In this document: piece by piece, positions 1 to 7,403 of the stretch
How positions within the stretch are numbered: the first letter of the stretch is position 1
Layout of the letters: every line of letters starts with the position of its first letter
Assembly: GCA_022843945.1 (NCBI GenBank)
Contig: JALHMR010000018.1
Coordinates: forward strand, 41,492-105,491
DNA from: Rhodospirillaceae bacterium
Lineage (GTDB): Bacteria > Pseudomonadota > Alphaproteobacteria > CACIAM-22H2
Length of the DNA stretch: 64,000 nucleotides
Reading direction: 5' to 3'
Position numbers and translations under genes: made by a program
The notes under the pieces: generated by a model
What the model was told of the DNA's origin: nothing
Database searches by the model: none
What the model saw: only the letters and a program-made list of their open reading frames with translations

Positions 1-1
1 A

Positions 2-1120
2 ATTGGTCCACGATTTCTCCGCATCACCGATATCCAGGACGACCGCGTCGATTGGGAAAACGTGCCCTATTGCAAGATTGAATCAGCGGACGTCCCAAAA
101 TACCGCTTGGCCAGCGGAGACATTGTTTTTGCGCGAACAGGGGCGACGACTGGCAAGAGCTTCCTCGTGGACGAGCCACCCGATGCGGTGTTTGCGTCGT
201 ATTTGATTCGACTGCGGTTGCTCGACAAGAAGCTGTTGCCTGAGTTCGTATCGCTCTTCTTCCAGACCGCAGGTTACTGGAAGTCGATCAAAGATGGTTC
301 AGCCGGCAGCGCGCAAGGTGGTTTCAACGCGACCAAACTTGGCGCTCTCTCCATACCGATTCCTCCACTCCCCGAACAGCAGCGGATCGTCGGCATTCTC
401 GACGAAGCGTTTGACGACATCGCCACCGCCAAAACCAACGCCGAGAAGAACCTCCGAAACACCCGCGCTCTGTTTGAAAGTTACCTGAACACCGTTTTCA
501 CTCAGCGCGGTGAGGAGTGGGTGGAAGAACCTCTCGGCTTGCACGTTAGGTTTGTCGATTACCGGGGTAAAACGCCGCCTAAGACAGTATCCGGTGTTCG
601 CCTGATAACGGCGAAGAATGTCAAGAAGGGCTTCATTCAGAGAGCGCCTGAGGAATTCATTGACGCAACGGCATACGACGGCTGGATGACCAGGGGATTT
701 CCTACGAGAGGCGATGTGCTTTTTACGACTGAGGCGCCATTGGGAAATGTCGCTCAGCTGGACACCGATGAGAAGGTCGTTATTGGACAGAGGCTCATCA
801 CAATGCAGCCGGACCCTAATAGACTTGATCGGTCATTTCTCAAATTCATGTTGTTATCGAATCCCGTGCAAAATGAACTATTGATCAGGAGCACGGGCGC
901 AACAGTGCAGGGGATAAAGGCGAGCCTACTGAAACAGGTGCCAATTTATTACCCGAGACGAATATCTGAGCAGGTTGGGATTGTTGAAGACTTGGAGGCG
1001 CTGTCTACCGAAACCCAGCGCCTCTCCTCGCTGTACGAGCGCAAGCTCGTCGCACTTGAGGCGTTGAAAAAGTCGCTGCTGCACCAGGCCTTCACCGGCC
1101 AGCTTAGAGCCACGCCATGA
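2..1120 (+). CDS. hsdS: Type I restriction-modification specificity subunit HsdS (5' partial)
   Basis: This subunit chooses the DNA target of a type I restriction-modification complex. The reading frame is open to the left edge, so the true start lies outside. What remains is the end of the first target-recognition domain, the central conserved helix region (PLPEQQRIVGILDEAF, with a long helix after it), a second target-recognition domain, and the distal conserved helix ending in LLHQAFTGQL. This is the usual order in the family. The stop overlaps the hsdR start as ATGA, so the two are translationally coupled. hsdM is expected just left of the window. The GTG at 62 is only an internal codon. 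Confidence 0.93.
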   Translation: MGPRFLRITDIQDDRVDWENVPYCKIESADVPKYRLASGDIVFARTGATTGKSFLVDEPPDAVFASYLIRLRLLDKKLLPEFVSLFFQTAGYWKSIKDGSAGSAQGGFNATKLGALSIPIPPLPEQQRIVGILDEAFDDIATAKTNAEKNLRNTRALFESYLNTVFTQRGEEWVEEPLGLHVRFVDYRGKTPPKTVSGVRLITAKNVKKGFIQRAPEEFIDATAYDGWMTRGFPTRGDVLFTTEAPLGNVAQLDTDEKVVIGQRLITMQPDPNRLDRSFLKFMLLSNPVQNELLIRSTGATVQGIKASLLKQVPIYYPRRISEQVGIVEDLEALSTETQRLSSLYERKLVALEALKKSLLHQAFTGQLRATP

Positions 1121-3438
1121 ACGAAGCCGAGACCCGAGCCGAGCACATCGATCCCGCCCTAAAGGCGGCGGGCTGGGGCGTGGTCGAGGGGAGTCGCATC
1201 GCGCGCGAGTATCCCATCACGCTGGGACGGATCGAAGGCCACGGCCGGCGCGGCAAGGCTGACATTGCCGATTACGTGCTGGTGTATCGCAACACCAAGC
1301 TGGCCGTCGTCGAGGCGAAGGCGTGGGACAAACTTCTGACCGAAGGCGTGGCGCAGGCGAAGAGCTACGCGGGCAAGCTGGAAATCCGTTTCGCGTATTC
1401 TACCAATGGGCAGAGCATCTACGGCATCGACATGCGCGAGGGCGCGGAAGCCGAGGTGCCGCACTATCCCACGCCGGATGAACTCTGGAATCGCACCTTT
1501 GCTGTGCAGAACGAGTGGCGCGACCGTTTCGCCGCTGTGCCCTTCGAGGACAAAGGGGGCTACTTCCAAGGGCGCTACTACCAGGACATCGCCATCGAGC
1601 GCGTGCTGGAAGCTATCGCAGCCGGGACACCGCGCATCCTGCTCACGCTCGCCACCGGAACGGGCAAGACCTTCATCGCCTTTCAGATTGCGTGGAAGCT
1701 GTTTCAGAGCCGCTGGAATCTGAGCCGCGAGCCATCGCGCCGCCCGCGTATCCTCTTCCTTGCCGACCGCAATATTCTCGCGGATCAGGCATACAACGCC
1801 TTCTCCGCTTTCCCCGAGGATGCGCTTGTGCGGATCGAGCCGGCGGACATCCGCAAAAAAGGCCGCGTGCCGAAGAATGGCAGTCTGTTCTTCACCATCT
1901 TCCAGACCTTCATGAGCGGAGCGCCCAAAGACGGGAAGCCCTCTCCCTATTTCGGCGAGTATCCGCCGGACTTCTTCGATTTTATCGTCATCGACGAGTG
2001 CCATCGTGGCGGAGCCAACGATGAAAGCAATTGGCGCGACATCCTCGACTACTTCGCACCTGCCGTGCAGCTCGGCCTCACCGCCACGCCGAAGCGCACG
2101 GAGAACGTGAACACCTACCGATATTTCGGTGAGCCCGTATACGTCTATTCGCTCAAGGAGGGCATCAACGACGGCTTTCTCACTCCGTTCAAGGTGAAGC
2201 AGATTTCTACGACGCTCGATGAGTATGTCTTTACACCGGACGACAAGCTGATCGAAGGCGAGGTGGAGGGTGGAAAGCGCTACACTGAACCCGATTTCAA
2301 TAAGATCATCGAGATCAAGGAGCGCGAAGCGCACCGGGTGAAGTTGTTCATGGATATGATAGACCAACGCGAGAAAACGCTGGTCTTCTGCGCCACCCAG
2401 GATCACGCGCTGGCCGTGCGCGACCTCATCAACCAGACGAAGACGAACAAGGACCCGAATTACTGCCAGCGCGTGACAGCCAATGACGGCACGCCAGGCG
2501 ACCAGCACCTGCGAGATTTTCAAGACAACGAAAAGACCATCCCGACCATCCTCACCACGTCGCAGAAGCTTTCCACCGGCGTGGACGCTCGGAACATTCG
2601 TAACATCGTGCTGATGCGCCCAATCAATTCGATGATCGAGTTCAAGCAAATAATCGGACGTGGCACGCGGCTTTACGACGGGAAGTACTACTTCATGATC
2701 TACGACTTCGTGAAGGCGCACCATCACTTCAACGATCCTGAATGGGACGGCGAGCCCATTGAGCCGGAGCCGGAGCAACCCAGGCCGGTTCCTCCGCCGA
2801 CAGACCCGTCCGCGCCACCGGAGCCCAGACCCGAACCAAGTCCGCGTCCTCAGAAGATCAAAATCAAACTCGCTGACGGCAAAGCCCGCACCATTCAACA
2901 CATGACGATGACCACGTTCTGGCACCCCGACGGCACACCCATGTCCGCGCAGCAGTTTCTGGAGATGCTCTACGGCAAGCTGCCTGAATTCTTCAAAGAT
3001 GAAGCCGAGCTGCGCGCCCTGTGGAGCGCTCCCGACACGCGGGCAAAGCTTCTGCTAGGTTTGGCCGAGAAAGGCTTCGGTAAAGAGCAGATGGCCGAGA
3101 TGCAGAAGGTCATCGACGCCGAAAAGAGTGACCTGTTCGATGTCCTGGCTCATGTCGCCTACGCCTTGCAACCGCTCACTCGCGAGGAAAGGGCCGCCAA
3201 GGCGAGGTCAGTGATCAGCAGCTACTTCAACACAAAGCAGGCGGTCTTCCTCGACTTCGTGCTCTCGCACTATGTCAGCGAAGGTGTGGGCGAACTCGAT
3301 CAGGACAAACTGACACCCCTGCTCCGCCTCAAATATCACAACTCCATTGCCGACGCCGTCGCCGACTTGGGCAAGCCAGAAGAGATCGGGAAGGTGTTCA
3401 CGGGCTTCCAGAAATTCTTGTACCAAGAAGCGGCGTAA
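1117..3438 (+). CDS. hsdR: Type I restriction endonuclease subunit R (HsdR)
   Basis: ATP-driven translocase and nuclease subunit of the type I restriction enzyme. Near the N-terminus is a PD-(D/E)xK nuclease site (Asp52, then Glu66-Ala-Lys68 in VVEAKAW). It is followed by the SF2 motor: Walker A ATGTGKT at 179-185, DECH box at 293-296, LTATPKR, and a motif VI-like IIGRGTR. A Pro/Glu-rich linker around residues 545-580 precedes a C-terminal helical domain of the EcoEI type. The length of 773 residues is normal. It starts in an ATGA overlap with hsdS. All key motifs are present, so the subunit looks active. Confidence 0.96.
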   Translation: MNEAETRAEHIDPALKAAGWGVVEGSRIAREYPITLGRIEGHGRRGKADIADYVLVYRNTKLAVVEAKAWDKLLTEGVAQAKSYAGKLEIRFAYSTNGQSIYGIDMREGAEAEVPHYPTPDELWNRTFAVQNEWRDRFAAVPFEDKGGYFQGRYYQDIAIERVLEAIAAGTPRILLTLATGTGKTFIAFQIAWKLFQSRWNLSREPSRRPRILFLADRNILADQAYNAFSAFPEDALVRIEPADIRKKGRVPKNGSLFFTIFQTFMSGAPKDGKPSPYFGEYPPDFFDFIVIDECHRGGANDESNWRDILDYFAPAVQLGLTATPKRTENVNTYRYFGEPVYVYSLKEGINDGFLTPFKVKQISTTLDEYVFTPDDKLIEGEVEGGKRYTEPDFNKIIEIKEREAHRVKLFMDMIDQREKTLVFCATQDHALAVRDLINQTKTNKDPNYCQRVTANDGTPGDQHLRDFQDNEKTIPTILTTSQKLSTGVDARNIRNIVLMRPINSMIEFKQIIGRGTRLYDGKYYFMIYDFVKAHHHFNDPEWDGEPIEPEPEQPRPVPPPTDPSAPPEPRPEPSPRPQKIKIKLADGKARTIQHMTMTTFWHPDGTPMSAQQFLEMLYGKLPEFFKDEAELRALWSAPDTRAKLLLGLAEKGFGKEQMAEMQKVIDAEKSDLFDVLAHVAYALQPLTREERAAKARSVISSYFNTKQAVFLDFVLSHYVSEGVGELDQDKLTPLLRLKYHNSIADAVADLGKPEEIGKVFTGFQKFLYQEAA

Positions 3439-3447
3439 GGTTCCGAA

Positions 3448-3645
3448 CTTCGCGGCATCTATTCAAGGGGTGCGTTCGGAAACACTACCCCCGGCTCTAC
3501 GCGCTTCAGGTCGAAGATCAACGGCAACACCTTCACCTGGGGCGGGAACACCAAGTTCGAGTTCACAATGAAGGACGGCAAGCTCCACGGCGAACGGGTC
3601 GTTGCAGGGAGCGTCAACACGATCGTCATGACGAAAGTGCAGTAG
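3448..3645 (+). pseudogene. C-terminal fragment of a lipoprotein paralogue
   Basis: Directly after the hsdR stop there is an open stretch of about 66 codons. Its translation matches the C-terminal half of the intact lipoprotein at 5829-6293 nearly residue for residue (RGIYSRGAFG against RGVYAWGAYG, then TPGSTRF, KINGN, FTWGG, KDGKLHGER, and the same ending KVQ-stop). No start codon, signal peptide or N-terminal half is present. The DNA is clearly diverged from the intact copy, so this is an old paralogue truncated when the hsd genes were placed here, not a fresh duplication. Confidence 0.8.
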
Positions 3646-3804
3646 TGGAGTGCATGCTGCTGGGCTCGGGTGCACGTATTGCCGAACCTGACGCACGACA
3701 AGCAAAAGGGACGCGTCGGTGCAAAGCGTACGGAGCGCGTAGGCGCTGTATTCAGAGAAGAGAGAAAAGGTGAAGTATAATTATCAGGTAACAGCAATAA
3801 TAAC

Positions 3805-3822
3805 TGAACAAAATGGGGTATT
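3805..3822 (+). repeat. Left 18-bp inverted repeat of the recombinase element
   Basis: TGAACAAAATGGGGTATT. It matches the reverse complement of 5785-5802 at all 18 positions. The ATG at 3813, the only good start codon for the recombinase, lies inside the repeat. No purine-rich ribosome site is visible upstream (the sequence there is AT-rich, ATAATAAC). Confidence 0.85.
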
Positions 3823-4472
3823 CAGTTGGCGAAGTCAATACTAATACTACTCATAGTAGAGAGGAAGACGATGAAAATGCTTCGATCTCCTTCCTCTATG
3901 ACCGTGAAGGCAATCGGAAGTATCTCACACGCGCAGAACGCAACGCTTTCCTAGCTGCCGCCTCTAGGATATCGCCGGAGGCTCGAACATTTTGCCTAAC
4001 ACTCGCGTATACCGGCGCACGTATATCTGAGGTTCTATCGCTGACGCCAAAGCGCATCGATACCCGCGCCGGCATTATCATCATCGAGAGCCTAAAAAAA
4101 CGCAGGCGCGGAATCTATCGCGCGGTTCCTGCACCATCGACGCTCATCGCTGAACTAGAGCTCACGCACGCTATCGAGGCGGCAAAGACTGACCCAGTAC
4201 GAGCCAGACAAAGGATATGGAAGTTCTGTCGTACGACGGCCTGGAAATCGGTAAAGACGTGTCTGCAGATCGGGGGTATCGTTGGAGCATCCGCGAATCC
4301 AAAAGGCTTGAGACACGCCTTTGGCGTCGAAACGCTGCAAGCGGGTGTGCCGTTAAATCTAGTAAAGAGGTGGCTTGGTCACGCTCGTCTAGAGACCACG
4401 GAGATATATACGAATGCTGTTGGCGACGAGGAGCGGTCGATAGCACGTAAATTTTGGAACACATTCGAATAG
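3813..4472 (+). CDS. Small tyrosine recombinase (catalytic domain only)
   Basis: A 219-residue site-specific recombinase. Catalytic residues visible are Arg70 (TGARISE), lysines at 95-96, Arg167-His168 (GLRHAFG), His190 (LGHARLETTE) and the nucleophile Tyr199. The first residue of the HxxR box is Lys164 instead of His, a change seen in some family members. It lacks the usual N-terminal core-binding SAM-like domain, so it is shorter than XerC/D or phage integrases. The start codon is inside the left inverted repeat; another ATG near 3870 is out of frame. It probably acts on the flanking 18-bp repeats. Confidence 0.85.
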   Translation: MGYSVGEVNTNTTHSREEDDENASISFLYDREGNRKYLTRAERNAFLAAASRISPEARTFCLTLAYTGARISEVLSLTPKRIDTRAGIIIIESLKKRRRGIYRAVPAPSTLIAELELTHAIEAAKTDPVRARQRIWKFCRTTAWKSVKTCLQIGGIVGASANPKGLRHAFGVETLQAGVPLNLVKRWLGHARLETTEIYTNAVGDEERSIARKFWNTFE

Positions 4473-4508
4473 GTGAGCAGGTCGTCCAGACACGTGAAGG
4501 ATTGAGCC

Positions 4509-5738
4509 ATGGAAACCACCAGCGAAAAGCTCGACAGCTTCTTTGGCCAAGTGAAGACGCTGACGTTCTGGAGGCGCATCTTCCACTGGGCACAATTCAG
4601 AACTCTAAGCTACGACGCATATCAGGAGTTCAAAGCACTCCTCTCGAAGATTGCTCAGTTGATGCAAGATTTAGAGAAGGTCACGCACGAGGCGGCACTT
4701 CTCAAGAAAGATAACGATCATCTTCTCCAAAATGAGAAAACCCAAGGCGCTGAGCTAACCGCCTTGAGAGCTAGGGCTGAGCGCCTAACGGAGGAAAACA
4801 GCTCCCTTCGAACCCAGAATACTGCCTTCCAGCAAACCGAAGAAACCCGCCGCCGGGACTATGAGACCAGGGTGGCGACGTTGAATTCAATTCAGCAGCA
4901 GATTCAGGCAGATCGAAAGGAGGAGATTGAAGAGCGGCAACGCAGTGAAATGGCGGCCCTGATCAGCCTAAAGGGGACCTGGTCAAAGCATCAAACCCAC
5001 GTACAAGAGGCGATCAAAGGGATCTGCAGTAAACACACCATCGGCTACGTAGAGAACGTCCCGTTTAAGGGTACGCCGGACAATACGATCAAGATTTCCG
5101 ATGAATTTGTTGTCTTCGACGCGAAAAGCCCTGGAGGAGACAACCTCGACAATTTCTTTGCCTATATAAAAACTCAGACGGAACAGGTCAAAAAGTACGC
5201 CAAGGAAGAGAACGTCAGAAAAGATATCTTCTTGGTGATACCTTCAAACACGGTTCACGTGATCAGCCAGTTCGTATTCAATATGGCGGACTACAACGTC
5301 TATGTTGTCACGCCGGACTCTTTGGAACCCATCTTTCTCAGTCTGAAAAGAATTGAGGACTATGAGTTCGTCGATCAGCTGAGCCCCGAAGAGCGAGAAA
5401 ATATTTGCAGGGTCATCGGAAAATTCGCGCATATGACAAAGCGCAGAATCCAGATTGATCACTTCTTCAGCCGCCAGTTTCTCGAGATCCTATTGAAATG
5501 CGACGCGGATCTACCACCGGATATTCTAGAGAAAGTCGGCGAGTATGAACGGTCAGAAAAATTAAACCCGCCGCAGGAGAAGAGAGCAAAGATCATATCC
5601 GGTACGGCACTCGAAGCTGACGGGAAGTTGATCCGGCGAGAGGCAGAGGCAAAAGGCATCGTGTTTCCACAATCGATTCAGCAGGACATCAAAGCCCTCC
5701 CCCTGTATGGGGACGGGAAACTTGAACCGAACGGCTAG
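4509..5738 (+). CDS. Coiled-coil protein with RmuC-like PD-(D/E)xK nuclease domain
   Basis: 409 residues. Residues about 45-150 form a long coiled coil rich in Glu, Gln and Lys. A nuclease-like fold follows, with the site Asp204-Ala-Lys206 (VVFDAKSPGG) and an acidic SDEF just before it. Next come blocks resembling RmuC: a helix ending in KKYAKE, then FLVIPSN and VYVVTPDSLEPI. RmuC proteins limit DNA rearrangement, but this one is shorter at the N-terminus, has no membrane helix, and is only family-like. It is 36 bp behind the recombinase and inside the inverted repeats, so it is the cargo of the element. A role in defence is inference from context. Confidence 0.62.
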   Translation: METTSEKLDSFFGQVKTLTFWRRIFHWAQFRTLSYDAYQEFKALLSKIAQLMQDLEKVTHEAALLKKDNDHLLQNEKTQGAELTALRARAERLTEENSSLRTQNTAFQQTEETRRRDYETRVATLNSIQQQIQADRKEEIEERQRSEMAALISLKGTWSKHQTHVQEAIKGICSKHTIGYVENVPFKGTPDNTIKISDEFVVFDAKSPGGDNLDNFFAYIKTQTEQVKKYAKEENVRKDIFLVIPSNTVHVISQFVFNMADYNVYVVTPDSLEPIFLSLKRIEDYEFVDQLSPEERENICRVIGKFAHMTKRRIQIDHFFSRQFLEILLKCDADLPPDILEKVGEYERSEKLNPPQEKRAKIISGTALEADGKLIRREAEAKGIVFPQSIQQDIKALPLYGDGKLEPNG

Positions 5739-5784
5739 CGCTGTGGTGGTGCTCCTAGGGAGTCAGTAAGCATCGCCTGAACAC

Positions 5785-5802
5785 AATACCCCATTTTGTT
5801 CA
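5785..5802 (-). repeat. Right 18-bp inverted repeat of the recombinase element
   Basis: Exact reverse complement of 3805-3822. Read on the minus strand it is preceded by GGAGG at 5803-5807, eight bases from the ATG within the repeat, which is good ribosome-binding spacing. The left repeat has no such site. Confidence 0.85.
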
Positions 5803-5828
5803 CCTCCAAATTCCTCAGGGGGTGAACC

Positions 5829-6293
5829 ATGCGTCATGCGTTTCTTGCTGTCGTCGCTCTTCCGCTTGCCTTGTGCGCCTGCCAGACAACAGGCTCCTCG
5901 GGGGGCGGTAGCACCGCCTCTGCCCCGAGCGCATCGACCTTCAACAGCGTCCCGCTTCCAGCCAATACAGACATTGCGGCTCCAGGGCCGGATGTACCTG
6001 CGAACCTAGCTGCCTTCAGTGGTAAGTGGGGCGGGATCTGGGATGGTGTGCTCCCAAGCCTAGTCGTCATCGAAAGTGTGTCAGCTACCGGCGACGTTCG
6101 TGGCGTCTATGCGTGGGGAGCCTACGGCACTACCACGCCCGGCTCGACCCGTTTCCGGACGAAGATCAACGGGAACGCGTTCACCTGGGGCGGCGGCACG
6201 AAGTTCGATTTCGTGATGAAAGACGGAAAGCTCCATGGCGAGCGGACCGTGAGCGGTAGCCTCAACACCGTCGTTATGTCGAAGGTGCAGTAG
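5829..6293 (+). CDS. Small lipoprotein, duplicated family
   Basis: 154 residues with a lipoprotein signal (MRHAFLAVVALPLALCAC; lipid-accepting Cys about residue 19), a Ser/Gly-rich linker, and a compact beta-rich domain (SGKWGGIWDG, RGVYAWGAYG, GKLHGERTVSG). It has a good ribosome site (CAGGGGGTGAACC) before the ATG. The next gene begins three bases after its stop and has a similar domain, and a third, truncated copy sits at 3448-3645. The domain has regular W/G/LHG motifs typical of small extracytoplasmic beta-barrel proteins. I do not recognise a specific function. Confidence 0.75.
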   Translation: MRHAFLAVVALPLALCACQTTGSSGGGSTASAPSASTFNSVPLPANTDIAAPGPDVPANLAAFSGKWGGIWDGVLPSLVVIESVSATGDVRGVYAWGAYGTTTPGSTRFRTKINGNAFTWGGGTKFDFVMKDGKLHGERTVSGSLNTVVMSKVQ

Positions 6294-6295
6294 AA

Positions 6296-6817
6296 ATGCC
6301 GAGCGTATCTCACGCTTGGACGATGGGCGCAGCGCTACTCTTCCTTGCGGCCTGCGTTGCCGACGGAACCCAGGCCCAGACCCCGACCACCGGCGGACAG
6401 TCGGCCGGTAGCGAGAAGCCTCGGAACTGCGGATACATCACGGGTCAATTGCCTGCTGGGGTCCAGCCCCTCGAAACCACCCCGGCATCCAATTCGAAGT
6501 TCGCGCATTTCCTCGGCTATCGAGAAGGTACGTGGACCAGCGGACAAGGGCTCAATCTGTGCACGACCCTGAACGTCCTGGTGGTCACTGACGCCGGCGA
6601 AGCGAACGTCGTATACTGCAACGGCGCCGACGCGGACCGGAGTTATTCCCTGATCTGTGTCCGACTTCCGGGCCAGATCAAGGACGACAAGCTGATCATC
6701 TACCCCTACGACAGGCGACCCTTTACGTACGAGTATCGTTCGGACGGGTCGCTGCATGGGACCTTCAGCAACCAGAGCGGAAGCAACATGAGGAGTGCAA
6801 CGCTCAGGCCCCGATAA
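6296..6817 (+). CDS. Putative lipoprotein of the same beta-rich family
   Basis: 173 residues with a lipoprotein signal ending LFLAAC (Cys20) and a low-complexity Thr/Gly linker. A beta-rich domain follows whose layout matches its neighbour (GTWTSGQ, VVTDAGEANVVYCNGAD, then SLHGTFSNQSGSN). Four cysteines in the mature part could form disulphides. It is two bases behind the preceding lipoprotein and so probably co-transcribed. It ends three bases from the convergent TIR gene. Function unknown. Confidence 0.72.
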   Translation: MPSVSHAWTMGAALLFLAACVADGTQAQTPTTGGQSAGSEKPRNCGYITGQLPAGVQPLETTPASNSKFAHFLGYREGTWTSGQGLNLCTTLNVLVVTDAGEANVVYCNGADADRSYSLICVRLPGQIKDDKLIIYPYDRRPFTYEYRSDGSLHGTFSNQSGSNMRSATLRPR

Positions 6818-6820
6818 GTC

Positions 6821-7285
6821 CTATTCGTTACAGATCAGAATAAACGCGAGTGCCGCGAACGCGACGACTGCAACTAACTGCTGCTTGCTTCGCGTCGACC
6901 GAATGCTACCGGCTAACTCGCTGAGCTTGCCCGCGTACTCGGTGACGGAGAAGTTCCGAAGATCGAACGCTTGATACTTGCGTAGCCAGCCAGGCAGCTC
7001 AGATGGGTCAATGTCCCATACGAGCGGGATGATGGTCTTAGACTCGTTAACGGCCATACCGAATTCCTGATTTACGTACGGCGACGCACAGGCCGCTTTG
7101 CTCATGAGGCAAAGCACAATCGGGCTAGCCTGAAGGGCCGTCCGGATCTCGTCCCCCCATACAGCTCCAGGCTTAAGCGAAACGCTCGCTAGAAATGCTG
7201 AAAGTTCATGCTCGGCCAAGACCTTATGAACTGTCCGGGCAAACTCATCATCAGCTGTCGAGTAACTAATAAAAACGTCGGACAT
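6821..7285 (-). CDS. TIR-domain protein with C-terminal membrane anchor
   Basis: 154 residues. The N-terminal TIR domain is complete: VFISYSTADD strand, the LKPGAVWGDEI loop, VLCLMSKAACASPYVNQE with the conserved catalytic-position Glu74, and a KTIIPLVW strand. A single hydrophobic helix (about 133-152) at the C-terminus would anchor it in the membrane with the TIR domain in the cytoplasm. Bacterial TIR proteins often cleave NAD+ or make NAD-derived signals in antiphage defence. It is divergent from the helicase-CD-NTase-Cap15 operon, with 118 bp between start codons. Whether it belongs to that system is inference. Confidence 0.83.
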   Translation of the reverse strand: MSDVFISYSTADDEFARTVHKVLAEHELSAFLASVSLKPGAVWGDEIRTALQASPIVLCLMSKAACASPYVNQEFGMAVNESKTIIPLVWDIDPSELPGWLRKYQAFDLRNFSVTEYAGKLSELAGSIRSTRSKQQLVAVVAFAALAFILICNE

Positions 7286-7403
7286 CGCGTTCCCCCGTTA
7301 ACGTTGCCCGCATAACGGGTAGAAGCCGCGCCGTATTCCTAATCTTGATATACTTAACCTCCACGGAGTCGCGACGCCGATGCCGTCGCGACATTAAGAA
7401 TCC

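Larger units (their letters stand above)
3805..5802. mobile_element. 2.0-kb element bounded by perfect 18-bp inverted repeats, carrying a tyrosine recombinase and an RmuC-like gene
   Basis: The segment is framed by TGAACAAAATGGGGTATT at 3805-3822 and its exact reverse complement at 5785-5802. It holds only two genes, both on the plus strand: a catalytic-domain tyrosine recombinase and a coiled-coil RmuC-like nuclease. I see no target-site duplication outside the repeats. Inverted core sites around a tyrosine recombinase are what is expected of an invertible segment; a small transposable cassette is the alternative. The element sits between a truncated and an intact copy of the same lipoprotein family. 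Confidence 0.65.

Noticed and set aside
1159..2925. 588-codon open frame on the minus strand
   Set aside because: It lies fully opposite hsdR, whose motifs are unmistakable, and its own translation has no recognisable domain. It is a GC-driven shadow.
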